A stretch of DNA of 64,000 nt from UBA2882 sp051877575. Lineage in GTDB: Bacteria > Bacillota > Clostridia > Lachnospirales > Lachnospiraceae. Made by a program: the position numbers and the translations under genes. Where the stretch lies: assembly GCA_051877575.1 (NCBI GenBank), contig JBJEJA010000035.1, positions 28,320-92,319 of the forward strand, given 5' to 3'. Positions 24,803-33,048 of the stretch are shown piece by piece. How positions within the stretch are numbered: the first letter of the stretch is position 1; every line of letters starts with the position of its first letter. Under the pieces are notes generated by a model. The model did not search any database and was not told the DNA's origin. It saw only the letters and a list, made by a program, of their open reading frames with translations.

Positions 24803-26551
24803 TTATTCGACATCCTGTAATGCCGCAAAATCTTCTTCTCCCGTACGGATCTTAACAACCTTATCTACGTTGTATACAAAGATCTTGCCGTCGCCGATAT
24901 GTCCGGTGTAAAGGGCTTTCTTAGCAGCCTCAATGACTTTGTCAACAGGAATTTCACTGACAACGATTTCCAGTTTTACTTTCGGTAAGAGAGTTGCATC
25001 CATTTCAACACCACGGTACATCTCGCCTGCACCTTTCTGTACGCCACAGCCCATTACCTGTGTAACCGTCATACCTGTTACACCCAGATCGTTCATAGCT
25101 TTCTTTACTTTCTCGTATCTGGACAACTTGGATATGATAACAACTTTGTAAATACCGGTCGGAGATACCACAGGTGCCTCTGCCACTTTGACCGCTGCTG
25201 CTTTCTGTGCTGCGGATGCTTCATCGTAGTTGTCTGTTCCAAGGTTTGTATTTTCATTTACATCCATTGTCATTGTATTGGAGATATCCATAATGCTGAA
25301 GCCTGAGTAAGCAGATGCAAGACCATGCTCGCAAGAGTCAAGACCTACGATTTCCTCTTCCTCACTGACTCTCAGACCCACAGTTGCTTTAATGATCAGG
25401 AATACAATCGTAATTGTAACTGCAGTCCATGCCGCTACGGATACAAAACCGATGAGCTGTTTGATCAACAGGCTGAAACCGCCGCCATAGAACAAGCCTA
25501 CCAATGTATCATTGCCCGGTGCGGAAGTTGTTGCAAACAAACCGACTGCGATAGTACCCCAGATACCGTTTAAGCAGTGAACCGCTACGGCACCGACCGG
25601 ATCATCAATGTGAAGTTTATAGTCTAACAGCCATACACCGAATACTACCAGAAGACCTGCTACAGCACCGATGATAATTGCACCCGTTACATCTGTAACA
25701 TCACAGGGTGCGGTAATGGCAACCAGACCTGCCAGAGAAGCATTCAGGCACATGGAAACATCCGGTTTGCCATATTTAATCCATGTAAAGATCATACATA
25801 CAACGGTTGCAACCGCAGGAGCAACAGTTGTTGTTACGAATACGGATCCCAGCTGCTCAACGCTTGTACAGGCTGCACCGTTAAATCCATACCAGCCAAG
25901 CCATAAGATAAAGCATCCTAAGCATCCGATCGGAAGATTATGACCGGGGAAAGCATTTACTTTTACAATCTTTCCGTTTTTATCCTTTGTGAATTTTCCG
26001 ATACGCGGTCCCAAGATTTTGGCACCGATCAGTGCCGAGATACCACCGACCATATGGATTGCACAGGAACCGGCAAAATCATGAAAACCTAACTGCGCTA
26101 ACCAGCCGCCGCCCCAGATCCAGTGTGCTTCAATGGGATAGATTAAAGCGGAAATCACTGCGGAGTAGATACAATAGGATAAGAATTTTGTTCTTTCTGC
26201 CATTGCACCGGAGACGATGGTTGCCGTAGTTGCACAGAACACCAGGTTAAATACAAAGTTGGACCAATCAAATTCTGCATAATTTGTGAAAATGTCAAAT
26301 CCGGGTTTTCCGATAAGACCCAGCAGATCTTCGCCTAATAAAAGGCTGAAACCAATCAGGATAAATACCACTGTACCGATACAAAAATCCATCAGGTTTT
26401 TCATCAGGATGTTTCCTGCATTCTTTGCTCTGGTAAAGCCCGTCTCTACCATGGCAAATCCTGCCTGCATCCAGAATACCAGTGCGGCGCCGATCAAGAA
26501 CCAGACACCGAACACTTCGCCGTTTACGGCGCTCATAATTTCTTCTGTCAT
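24803..26551 (-). CDS. amtB: Ammonium transporter fused to a PII signalling domain
   Basis: 582 residues. Residues about 1-420 are an Amt channel with eleven membrane segments and the conserved His pair regions (GGWLAQLGFHDFAGSCAIHM; HIDDPVGAVAVHCLNG). A linker is followed by a complete PII (GlnB/GlnK) domain from about residue 465, including VTQVMGCGVQKG and LPKVKLEIVVSE. PII normally binds the cytoplasmic face of Amt to block uptake; here the blocker is covalently attached. In the T-loop the uridylylated Tyr of the RGAEY motif is Met (RGVEM), so control is probably by nucleotide and 2-oxoglutarate binding only. The ATG at 26551 has GAGGAGG at 7 bp. Confidence 0.94.
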   Translation of the reverse strand: MTEEIMSAVNGEVFGVWFLIGAALVFWMQAGFAMVETGFTRAKNAGNILMKNLMDFCIGTVVFILIGFSLLLGEDLLGLIGKPGFDIFTNYAEFDWSNFVFNLVFCATTATIVSGAMAERTKFLSYCIYSAVISALIYPIEAHWIWGGGWLAQLGFHDFAGSCAIHMVGGISALIGAKILGPRIGKFTKDKNGKIVKVNAFPGHNLPIGCLGCFILWLGWYGFNGAACTSVEQLGSVFVTTTVAPAVATVVCMIFTWIKYGKPDVSMCLNASLAGLVAITAPCDVTDVTGAIIIGAVAGLLVVFGVWLLDYKLHIDDPVGAVAVHCLNGIWGTIAVGLFATTSAPGNDTLVGLFYGGGFSLLIKQLIGFVSVAAWTAVTITIVFLIIKATVGLRVSEEEEIVGLDSCEHGLASAYSGFSIMDISNTMTMDVNENTNLGTDNYDEASAAQKAAAVKVAEAPVVSPTGIYKVVIISKLSRYEKVKKAMNDLGVTGMTVTQVMGCGVQKGAGEMYRGVEMDATLLPKVKLEIVVSEIPVDKVIEAAKKALYTGHIGDGKIFVYNVDKVVKIRTGEEDFAALQDVE

Positions 26552-26712
26552 AATCATTCCTCCTCAACTAAAAAATGTAAAGTATATGCTCCCACCATTC
26601 CACTTCTTTGTGGTAACACAACTTTACATTTCAATTTTTTTGAACCGAAATATCCCTTCGTTCAAAATATAAAAGGCACTGAGAACTTTCCCAGCGCCTT
26701 TGCCTGTAATGA
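26552..26712 (-). promoter_or_regulatory. Structured leader of the Amt-PII gene, possible ANTAR-type antitermination target
   Basis: Between promoter and ribosome site the minus-strand leader folds into: a 12-bp hairpin (26672-26701 with flanking pairs, the stem built from AAAGGCGCUGGG and CUCAGUGCCUUU) with hexaloop AAAGUU, followed by a U-rich run; a second hairpin (about 26638-26668); and an 11-bp stem, AAATGTAAAGT/ACTTTACATTT (26573-26583 with 26621-26631), followed by a T-run just before the Shine-Dalgarno. Inside that last stem is CCAC-AAAGAA-GUGG. Both hexaloops have A at position 1 and G at position 4, the known ANTAR-protein RNA pattern. The spacing between them is larger than usual. 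Confidence 0.5.
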
Positions 26713-26741
26713 AGTATATAGCAGAGTGAAATCAATGTCAA
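26713..26741 (-). promoter_or_regulatory. Sigma-A promoter of the Amt-PII gene
   Basis: On the minus strand TTGACA (26736-26741), a 17-bp spacer and TATACT (26713-26718) give a near-consensus promoter. It lies 162 bp upstream of the start codon, leaving a long leader. Confidence 0.85.
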
Positions 26742-26924
26742 TCCCTAATTTTAAAAAAAATTTATTTTTCTTTCCGCATTTCATATGCTTTTTTCTATTC
26801 TGTTCAAAATTTGTTCATAATTCATTTAAAGTTTTTTAATTTACATAACATCTTTTATCCATTTCTCTTCCATATACTGAAACTATACAATAAGTGTGTT
26901 AGTTATAAAACTTTTTCATAATAA

Positions 26925-26952
26925 ATGCCGGGTGTTTTGCAATACCCGGCAT
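26925..26952. terminator. Second hairpin downstream of fba
   Basis: ATGCCGGGT (26925-26933) pairs with ACCCGGCAT (26944-26952). On the minus strand only a mixed TTATTATG follows, so it may be a back-up terminator. No gene lies between here and the Amt promoter. Confidence 0.45.
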
Positions 26953-26974
26953 CCTCCCTTTTTATCGCAAATAT

Positions 26975-26999
26975 AAAAGGCTGCGCCAAAGGCGCAGCC
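26975..26999 (-). terminator. Terminator of fba
   Basis: GGCTGCGCC (26979-26987), loop AAA, GGCGCAGCC (26991-26999), followed on the minus strand by TTTTATATTT. It begins 17 bp after the aldolase stop codon. Confidence 0.85.
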
Positions 27000-27016
27000 C
27001 ATATTTTTGTCTGAAA

Positions 27017-27880
27017 TTAAGCCTGTCCGACAGATCCGAATAATTCCATTTTTTCTTTTACTTTTGCTTTGATAGCTTCAAAACCGGGTGCCAATAACTT
27101 ACGAGGGTCAAATCCTTTTCCTTCTAAGTCTTTGCCTGCTTCGATGTATTTACGTGTAGCTTCTGCAAATACCAACTGACACTCTGTATTAACGTTGATC
27201 TTAGCAACACCTAAGGAGATTGCTTTTTTGATCATATCATCCGGAATACCTGTACCACCGTGAAGTACTAAAGGCATATCTCCTGTCTTCTGCTGGATGG
27301 CATCCAATACATCAAACTGAAGGCCTGCCCAGTTTGCGGGATATTTGCCATGGATATTGCCGATACCTGCTGCCAGGAAATCGATGCCAAGATCTGCAAT
27401 TCTCTTGCATTCATCGGGATCTGCACATTCGCCCATACCGATAACGCCGTCTTCTTCTCCACCGATGGAACCAACTTCTGCTTCGATGGAAATGCCTTTG
27501 TCATGAGAAGCTTTTACCAATTCTGTTGTCTTGGCAATGTTCTCCTCAATCGGATAATGAGATCCGTCAAACATTACGGAAGAGAAACCTGCTTCGATAC
27601 ATTTGTAGCAGTGATCATATGAACCGTGATCTAAGTGAAGTGCTACAGGAACTGTAATGTTCAGGTCCTTGATCAAACCGTTAACCATACCAACGACTGC
27701 GTCATAACCGCCCATATATTTGCCTGCACCTTCGGAAACACCAAGGATAACGGGAGAGTTGTTCTCCTGAGCTGTTAATAAGATTGCTTTTGTCCACTCT
27801 AAGTTGTTGATGTTGAACTGACCAACAGCATAGTGGCCTGCTTTTGCTTTTTTAAGCATTTCTGTTGCTGAAACTAACAT
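27017..27880 (-). CDS. fba: Class II fructose-1,6-bisphosphate aldolase
   Basis: Zinc-dependent glycolytic aldolase cleaving fructose-1,6-bisphosphate to two triose phosphates. 287 residues. Metal and substrate motifs are present: HLDHGSYDHCYK (active-site Asp and zinc His), EAEVGSIGGEED, and the late zinc-His/phosphate loop LHGGTGIPDDMI followed by KINVNTE. GGAGG precedes the ATG. Its own strong terminator follows. It is probably monocistronic and highly expressed. Confidence 0.95.
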   Translation of the reverse strand: MLVSATEMLKKAKAGHYAVGQFNINNLEWTKAILLTAQENNSPVILGVSEGAGKYMGGYDAVVGMVNGLIKDLNITVPVALHLDHGSYDHCYKCIEAGFSSVMFDGSHYPIEENIAKTTELVKASHDKGISIEAEVGSIGGEEDGVIGMGECADPDECKRIADLGIDFLAAGIGNIHGKYPANWAGLQFDVLDAIQQKTGDMPLVLHGGTGIPDDMIKKAISLGVAKINVNTECQLVFAEATRKYIEAGKDLEGKGFDPRKLLAPGFEAIKAKVKEKMELFGSVGQA

Positions 27881-27982
27881 TTCGTTTACCTCCGTTTTAT
27901 TATATTATTAAAATAATAACATTTTTACCGTGTTTATTATACCTTATCTTTTTTTAAAATGGAATAAGAAGATGTAAATTTC

Positions 27983-28882
27983 TCACTTTTTCCTGTCGGG
28001 AATAACCAAATGAAGCCCCTGGCACTCATTTTTGATGGATACGTCTTTATGTTTTCCGCCAAATTCACCGTCCAGGGTCCAGGGAATCTCTTCATCCGCC
28101 TCAATCTGAACGGAAGCAGTCTTAAAGCACTGCATATAATCACTGTGGATTTTATGTCCCAGAATAGAAGTCAGAATCAGATTGAGCTCTATCATATTGT
28201 AAGGCATTTTAATCAGTGTCACCTCAAAGAGTCCGTCATTCAGATCCACATTTTTACCGGTAATTTTGGAAAAGCCGCCTACGGAACGGGAATTGGTTAC
28301 CATTCCAAACATATAATCCCCCTCCAGCGTCTGTCCGTTGCAATTGATCCGCAAATGGTAGCACGGAACGGAGCTGATCCTTTTGGCTCCTTCCAGCACG
28401 TAAGCAAGATGCCCCAGTACGTTTTTAATCTGCTGATTGGTTTCATAAGACACATCCGTAAACAACCCAAAGGCAGCAATATAAACAAAGATATCATCGT
28501 TAAATGCACCCACATCACAGGCATAATTTCTGCCGTTTACGATATCCATTGCCGCTTTTATCATATTTCCGGATATTTTCAGACTGCGGGCAAAATCATT
28601 TGTGGTTCCGGCCGGCACATAACCGATGGGAATCCGATCCTGACGCATCATCATTCCCGTAACCACTTCATCTAAGGTTCCGTCCCCTCCGCTGCATACA
28701 ACCAGGTCAAAGTCACCGCTTCTGGTCATAACCGCCTCTTTTCCGTCCCCGGGCTTTTGCGTAGGTCTCGCTGTAACAGTGTATCCCGCTTTTGTAAAAA
28801 TATCAATGATATCCAGCAGATTACTTCGGATCTGTGCTTTACCCGCATGCGGATTGTATATAAAAAGCAATTTCTTTTCCAT
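27983..28882 (-). CDS. Diacylglycerol kinase-family lipid kinase (YegS/DgkB-like)
   Basis: 299 residues. Motifs: LFIYNPHAGK at the N-terminus, the nucleotide loop SGGDGTLDEVV (GGDGT) and PAGTTNDFARSL. These enzymes phosphorylate diacylglycerol or related lipids at the inner membrane leaflet, recycling lipid freed from teichoic acid synthesis. No membrane segments, so peripheral. GGAGG precedes the ATG. The gene upstream (crh) ends at a terminator, so this gene is probably transcribed separately. Confidence 0.9.
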   Translation of the reverse strand: MEKKLLFIYNPHAGKAQIRSNLLDIIDIFTKAGYTVTARPTQKPGDGKEAVMTRSGDFDLVVCSGGDGTLDEVVTGMMMRQDRIPIGYVPAGTTNDFARSLKISGNMIKAAMDIVNGRNYACDVGAFNDDIFVYIAAFGLFTDVSYETNQQIKNVLGHLAYVLEGAKRISSVPCYHLRINCNGQTLEGDYMFGMVTNSRSVGGFSKITGKNVDLNDGLFEVTLIKMPYNMIELNLILTSILGHKIHSDYMQCFKTASVQIEADEEIPWTLDGEFGGKHKDVSIKNECQGLHLVIPDRKK

Positions 28883-28903
28883 TTTAACCTCCGTAAAACC
28901 GAA

Positions 28904-28929
28904 AAGGGAACACTGCTATGTGTCCCCTT
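28904..28929 (-). terminator. Terminator of the hprK-crh operon
   Basis: AAGGGAACAC (28904-28913) pairs with GTGTCCCCTT (28920-28929) with one wobble; the minus strand continues TTCGGTTTT. It ends the operon 20 bp after the Crh-like gene. Confidence 0.7.
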
Positions 28930-28949
28930 ATATCACATTCTTGTGAGCA

Positions 28950-29213
28950 TTACTCTTTTTCATTTCCACTGATGTAATTTTCAAGATTAGCGACCGCAGC
29001 CTCCTCATCTTTTCCATTAGCAGTTACGGTAACTTCTTCTCCCATATTGAGCCCCAAACTCATCATTCCCATAATACTTTTTGCATTTACCTTTTTACCC
29101 TCTGCCTCAATGTAGATCTCGCTGTCAAACATACTGGCTTTTTGAACGAGAACTGCGACAGGTCTCGCCTCCAGTCCGTTTGCCAACTGAATTTGCATGG
29201 ATTTTTGAATCAT
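28950..29213 (-). CDS. crh: Crh-like HPr-family protein (Glu15, Ser46)
   Basis: 87 residues with the HPr fold. The catalytic His15 of HPr (GLHARP) is Glu here: NGLEARPVAV, Glu at residue 15. The regulatory Ser46 is kept in AKSIMGMMSLG. Such a protein cannot pass phosphate in the PTS but can be phosphorylated by HPr kinase, exactly the situation of Bacillus Crh (Gln15). It is therefore probably a regulator acting with CcpA or on metabolic enzymes. It closes an operon that also encodes HprK. The AGGAGG and ATG are clear; the gap to whiA is 11 bp. Confidence 0.9.
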   Translation of the reverse strand: MIQKSMQIQLANGLEARPVAVLVQKASMFDSEIYIEAEGKKVNAKSIMGMMSLGLNMGEEVTVTANGKDEEAAVANLENYISGNEKE

Positions 29214-29224
29214 TTCTATTCCTC

Positions 29225-30175
29225 CTAATTCAACCTTAATCGCTCTGCAAGCTCACTCAACTTTCGTAATCTGTGATTTACGCCGGATTTACCGACAGGG
29301 GGATTTAATAATTCCGATAATTCTTTGAGCGTTGCCTCCGGATAATCCAGACGCAACTGTGCCATTTCCCTTAGATTTGCAGGAAGCTTTTGCAATCCCA
29401 TATGTTTCTGAATATACAGAATGTCCTCCACCTGTCTTGCGGCCGCATTTACGGTTTTCGTAATATTTGCCGCCTCGCAGTTTACTCTGCGGTTTATAGA
29501 ATTACGCATTTCTTTATAAATGCGAGTATTCTCCAGTTCCATCAATGCGATATGTGCTCCCATCAGCCCCAGAAGATCTACAATCGCCTCTCCGTCTTTC
29601 AGATATACCACGTGATACTTCTTACGGATTACTTTTTTCGCTTCTATATCAAATTCCTGCAATATCGTAATCAGATATCGGGCCTGTGACTCTCTGTCGC
29701 AGACAAACTCCATATGATAACCCTTTTCAGGATTGCTCATAGACCCGGCTGCCAGATAGATTCCTCTCAGATAAGCACGTCTGCAACAATCCTTTTTCAA
29801 TAAAATGGGATTCGCGACGCCGCCCATATCCCCATAGCTTCCCGTTACTTCATCATAAAGTTTTAATGCCATGAGAACCTCATTTGCTTTTCTCCAATCC
29901 TCTATCTTTAACTCATAGACCAGATTTTTGGATTGTTTGGAATGTTTCCGCACGCAAACACCAGAATATATATTAAATGTTTTTTTCAATAATGTAAAGC
30001 ACTTTATTGAAATTATCTTATTTTCCGTTGAAATCCCTATGACAGGGCGACCATTCTCCTGCCCCGTAATATAGCCGCAATATTCAAAAATCGCAGCCAA
30101 TTCCGCAAGCTGGCAATGTCTGGCAGTTCCTGTCGCCATGATCAATTCTTCTTTTACCTGTCTGGAAAAAGACAT
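29225..30175 (-). CDS. whiA: WhiA DNA-binding protein
   Basis: 316 residues. The N-terminal half matches the LAGLIDADG-like fold of WhiA without catalytic residues (CCRRAYLRGIYLAAGSMSNPEKGYHMEF, in parts CRRAYLRGIYLAAGS and NPEKGYHMEF). The C-terminal helix-turn-helix includes ATLKELSELLNPPVGKSGVN. WhiA is a conserved regulator affecting division and envelope in Gram-positive bacteria. The ATG at 30175 has AGGTGG 4 bp upstream; the alternative at 30190 overlaps the rapZ stop and lacks one. The rapZ-whiA-crh order is conserved in Bacillota, but yvcK (mgfK), usual between rapZ and whiA, is absent here. Confidence 0.95.
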   Translation of the reverse strand: MSFSRQVKEELIMATGTARHCQLAELAAIFEYCGYITGQENGRPVIGISTENKIISIKCFTLLKKTFNIYSGVCVRKHSKQSKNLVYELKIEDWRKANEVLMALKLYDEVTGSYGDMGGVANPILLKKDCCRRAYLRGIYLAAGSMSNPEKGYHMEFVCDRESQARYLITILQEFDIEAKKVIRKKYHVVYLKDGEAIVDLLGLMGAHIALMELENTRIYKEMRNSINRRVNCEAANITKTVNAAARQVEDILYIQKHMGLQKLPANLREMAQLRLDYPEATLKELSELLNPPVGKSGVNHRLRKLSELAERLRLN

Positions 30176-30186
30176 ATATCCACCTT

Positions 30187-31050
30187 TCATTTGTTGCTTC
30201 TGTCAGCATCCCGATGCATCAGGGTCAGCCCGTACTCACCCTGATCTTTCATTCGTTCATAAAGCGCATTGGCAAGCGTCACGCTTCGATGCCTGCCTCC
30301 TGTACAGCCGATACCGATCACCAGCCGGTACTTTCCTTCTTTGATATAATTGGGAACCAAAAACTGTACCATATCCACCAGTTTATCCAGAAACATCTCC
30401 GCCTCCGGAAAACCCATCACATAATCCCTGACTTCTTTATCGTTTCCTGTTTTGAATTTCAACTCTTCAATATAAAACGGATTGGGCAGAAAACGCACAT
30501 CAAAAACCAGATCCGCCTCCAACGGGATCCCGTGCTTGAATCCAAAGGACATAACCTGTATCATCAAAGAATTATATGATTCGTTTTTAACAAATATCCT
30601 ATCAAGTTCTTCCTTTAATTCTCTGGTCAGAAGGCTGGAGGTATCGATCACATAATCCGCACGTTTGTGTATCCCCTGTAAAATCCGCCTTTCCTTTTGT
30701 ATGCTTTCCTCGGTACTGCTGCCCTCAATGGGATGAACCCGTCTGCTTTCTTTATATCTCTTGATCAGAACCTCATCTGAAGCATCCATAAACAGAATTT
30801 CATACTGTAGTCCGTTTTTTTTCATAGAATCCAGCGTCTGGTCTATTTCACGAAAAGACTTATCGGAGCGGACATCCAACCCCAATGCCACCTTTGTAAT
30901 CTCACTTTTGGGAAGAGTAATCAGCTCCACAAATGTACTGATCAGTGCCGGCGGCAGATTATCCACACAATAGAAGCCCTCATCTTCCAGCATTTTCATG
31001 GCGGTTCGCTTTCCCGCGCCGCTCATTCCCGTTACCACTACAAACTTCAT
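30187..31050 (-). CDS. rapZ: RapZ/YvcJ nucleotide-binding protein
   Basis: 287 residues. The N-terminal P-loop domain starts MKFVVVTGMSGAGKRTA; Walker A has Arg where Ser or Thr normally follows the Lys. The C-terminal domain shows GCTGGRHRSVTLAN, the metabolite-binding site known from E. coli RapZ for glucosamine-6-phosphate, and the FDVRFLPNP motif. In Gram-positives YvcJ hydrolyses GTP and influences competence or envelope metabolism. The ATG at 31050 follows AAAGGAAG at 5 bp; an extended frame to 31155 would overlap murB and is rejected. Confidence 0.94.
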   Translation of the reverse strand: MKFVVVTGMSGAGKRTAMKMLEDEGFYCVDNLPPALISTFVELITLPKSEITKVALGLDVRSDKSFREIDQTLDSMKKNGLQYEILFMDASDEVLIKRYKESRRVHPIEGSSTEESIQKERRILQGIHKRADYVIDTSSLLTRELKEELDRIFVKNESYNSLMIQVMSFGFKHGIPLEADLVFDVRFLPNPFYIEELKFKTGNDKEVRDYVMGFPEAEMFLDKLVDMVQFLVPNYIKEGKYRLVIGIGCTGGRHRSVTLANALYERMKDQGEYGLTLMHRDADRSNK

Positions 31051-31078
31051 CTTATCTTCCTTTCGCCCGGTCCGCCCG

Positions 31079-31990
31079 TCAGAAACTGCCGATTCTGATG
31101 ATTTCAGGCTCCAGCGTAACCGAAAACTGCTCCTCAACTTTTTCTGCGACTTCATCCATCAATTCCGAAATATCTGCTGCCGTTGCATTTCCGACATTTA
31201 TGATAAACCCGCAATGCTTTTCCGAAACCTGTGCGCCTCCGATCCGATATCCTCTAAGTCCCGCATCCATGATCAATTTCCCCGCAAAATATCCTTCAGG
31301 TCTTTTAAAAGTACTGCCTGCGCTGGGATATTCCAAAGGTTGTTTACTCCTGCGCCTGCTGCAGAAATCTTCCATTTTTTCCTGTATGGCCGAAGCATCC
31401 CCCCATGTCAGGGTCATTTGCGCCTCCAACACAATAAACGGTCTGTTTTTGATAATACTGGTACGATAACCGAATTCCATGGTGTCGTTATCCAGTTCCA
31501 GTATCTCTCCGTCTTCCGTCATAACCGTTACCCGGGATATGACTTTTTTCATCTCACCGTCATAGGCTCCGGCATTCATAACGACCGCCCCTCCTATGGT
31601 TCCCGGTATTCCCGATGCAAATTCCAGGCCTGTCAGCCCGCTTTTGGCTGCCGTTTTTGCAACTGTCGAAAGAAGTGCGCCGGCCTGTGCTGTAATCACT
31701 TCCCCTTCGACCTCAACCCGGTCAAAGCGGCTGCCCAGATGAAGAATGACTCCTTCATACCCTTTATCGCCCACCAGCAGATTGCTTCCGTTTCCCAATA
31801 TAAAATATGACCGTTCCGTCTGTTTTAAATATCTGATAATCTTCGCAAGCTCTTCGGAGGAACTGATCTCCACGAAGAAATCCGCATTTCCTCCCACACG
31901 GAAGGTTGTGTGCTTTGCCATGGGCTCATCCCTTTTGACACATTCCTCCGGAACCTGTAATTTTAAAAATTCATATAATGCCGTATCCAA
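31079..31990 (-). CDS. murB: UDP-N-acetylenolpyruvoylglucosamine reductase
   Basis: FAD enzyme making UDP-N-acetylmuramate for peptidoglycan. 303 residues, the short type II MurB typical of Gram-positives. FAD-binding motifs include HTTFRVGGNADFF and ILGNGSNLLV; GSGIPGTIGGAV-type residues appear as ASGIPGTIGGAVVMNAGAYD, and the catalytic Ser region is SAGSTFKRP. The start is TTG at 31990 behind AGGTGG at 4 bp. It is the third gene of the hprK operon, 60 bp after glcK. Confidence 0.95.
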   Translation of the reverse strand: MDTALYEFLKLQVPEECVKRDEPMAKHTTFRVGGNADFFVEISSSEELAKIIRYLKQTERSYFILGNGSNLLVGDKGYEGVILHLGSRFDRVEVEGEVITAQAGALLSTVAKTAAKSGLTGLEFASGIPGTIGGAVVMNAGAYDGEMKKVISRVTVMTEDGEILELDNDTMEFGYRTSIIKNRPFIVLEAQMTLTWGDASAIQEKMEDFCSRRRSKQPLEYPSAGSTFKRPEGYFAGKLIMDAGLRGYRIGGAQVSEKHCGFIINVGNATAADISELMDEVAEKVEEQFSVTLEPEIIRIGSF

Positions 31991-32050
31991 CTGTCCACCT
32001 GCTATTCTTTTACTATATGGTATGTTGCTTTCCGTTAATTATGCCGTGGA

Positions 32051-32989
32051 CTAAGCAAGTACCAATTTTGCGGCACCGTAAATTCCCGCATCGTTCCCCA
32101 GCGTTGCCAGCGTAAACTGCACATCACGGCTTGCATGGAATACATAAGGTGTATAATTTTTACGGATATAGTCCAACAGTACTTCTCCTGCCTTGGATAC
32201 CCCGCCGCCGATAACAAAAGCCTCCGGGTTGACAACACAGGCTACTCCCGCAAGTCCTTTACCCAGATATTCGCCAAACTGCTCAGCAATCTCAAGCGCC
32301 ACTTCGTCTCCTGCCTTTACAGCATCCCAGACATCCTTCGCACTGACCTCTCCCGCTTTCAGGCAGGTAGGTTTTGTATTTTTGGCCAAAGTCCGGTTTG
32401 CGAGTCTGACCACACCGGTCGCGGAAGCATACTGCTCCAGACATCCGATATTGCCACAGCCGCAGACTTCCGTCTCTTCATCATTGACATGGATATGTCC
32501 GATTTCTCCCGCTGCTCCTTTGGCTCCTGTCAGGATTTCTCCGTCCATAATAATGCCGCCGCCGACACCGGTTCCCAAAGTAACCATAACAATACTTTCG
32601 AATCCCTGTCCGCCGCCTTTCCACATTTCACCGAGAGCAGCCACATTTGCATCATTGCCGCCCTTTACCGGAATGCCATCCAAAAGGTTTCCCAATTCCT
32701 CATTGATATTAAGTACGCCCCAGCCCAGATTAACGCATTTATGAACGATACCCTTTGCATCCACAGGCCCCGGAACACCGATTCCGACGCCGACGACATC
32801 GGCCTTTTGGATCGATTTTTCTTCCATTTTGCCTTTTACCGCTCCGGCAATGTCCGGAAGGACATTCACTCCGCCGTTTTCCGTACGGGTTTTGATCTCC
32901 CATTTATCCAGCACATTTCCTGCCGTGTCAAACAACCCCATTTTAATGGTGGTTCCGCCTACATCCACTCCAAAGCTATATTTTGCCAT
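32051..32989 (-). CDS. glcK: ROK-family glucokinase
   Basis: Phosphorylates glucose with ATP. 312 residues. ATP motif GVDVGGTTIKMGLFD, sugar-site GGNDANVAALGE and GEIGHIHV, and the ROK zinc site CGCGNIGCLEQ. The ATG at 32989 (MAKYSF) has AAAGGAG at 8-9 bp; an in-frame GTG six bases upstream is less well placed. Lying between hprK and murB, it feeds free glucose into glycolysis, whose intermediate fructose-bisphosphate activates HprK, so the cluster joins signal and flux. Confidence 0.94.
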   Translation of the reverse strand: MAKYSFGVDVGGTTIKMGLFDTAGNVLDKWEIKTRTENGGVNVLPDIAGAVKGKMEEKSIQKADVVGVGIGVPGPVDAKGIVHKCVNLGWGVLNINEELGNLLDGIPVKGGNDANVAALGEMWKGGGQGFESIVMVTLGTGVGGGIIMDGEILTGAKGAAGEIGHIHVNDEETEVCGCGNIGCLEQYASATGVVRLANRTLAKNTKPTCLKAGEVSAKDVWDAVKAGDEVALEIAEQFGEYLGKGLAGVACVVNPEAFVIGGGVSKAGEVLLDYIRKNYTPYVFHASRDVQFTLATLGNDAGIYGAAKLVLA

Positions 32990-33048
32990 TTCCACAACTC
33001 TCCTTTATCTTTCCATTCTCTGCCGTTTCCGCAAACAGTCTTTTTGTT

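Noticed and set aside
31051..31155. N-terminal extension of rapZ
   Set aside because: It would overlap murB by 77 bases and lacks Walker A conservation; AAAGGAAG supports the ATG at 31050.
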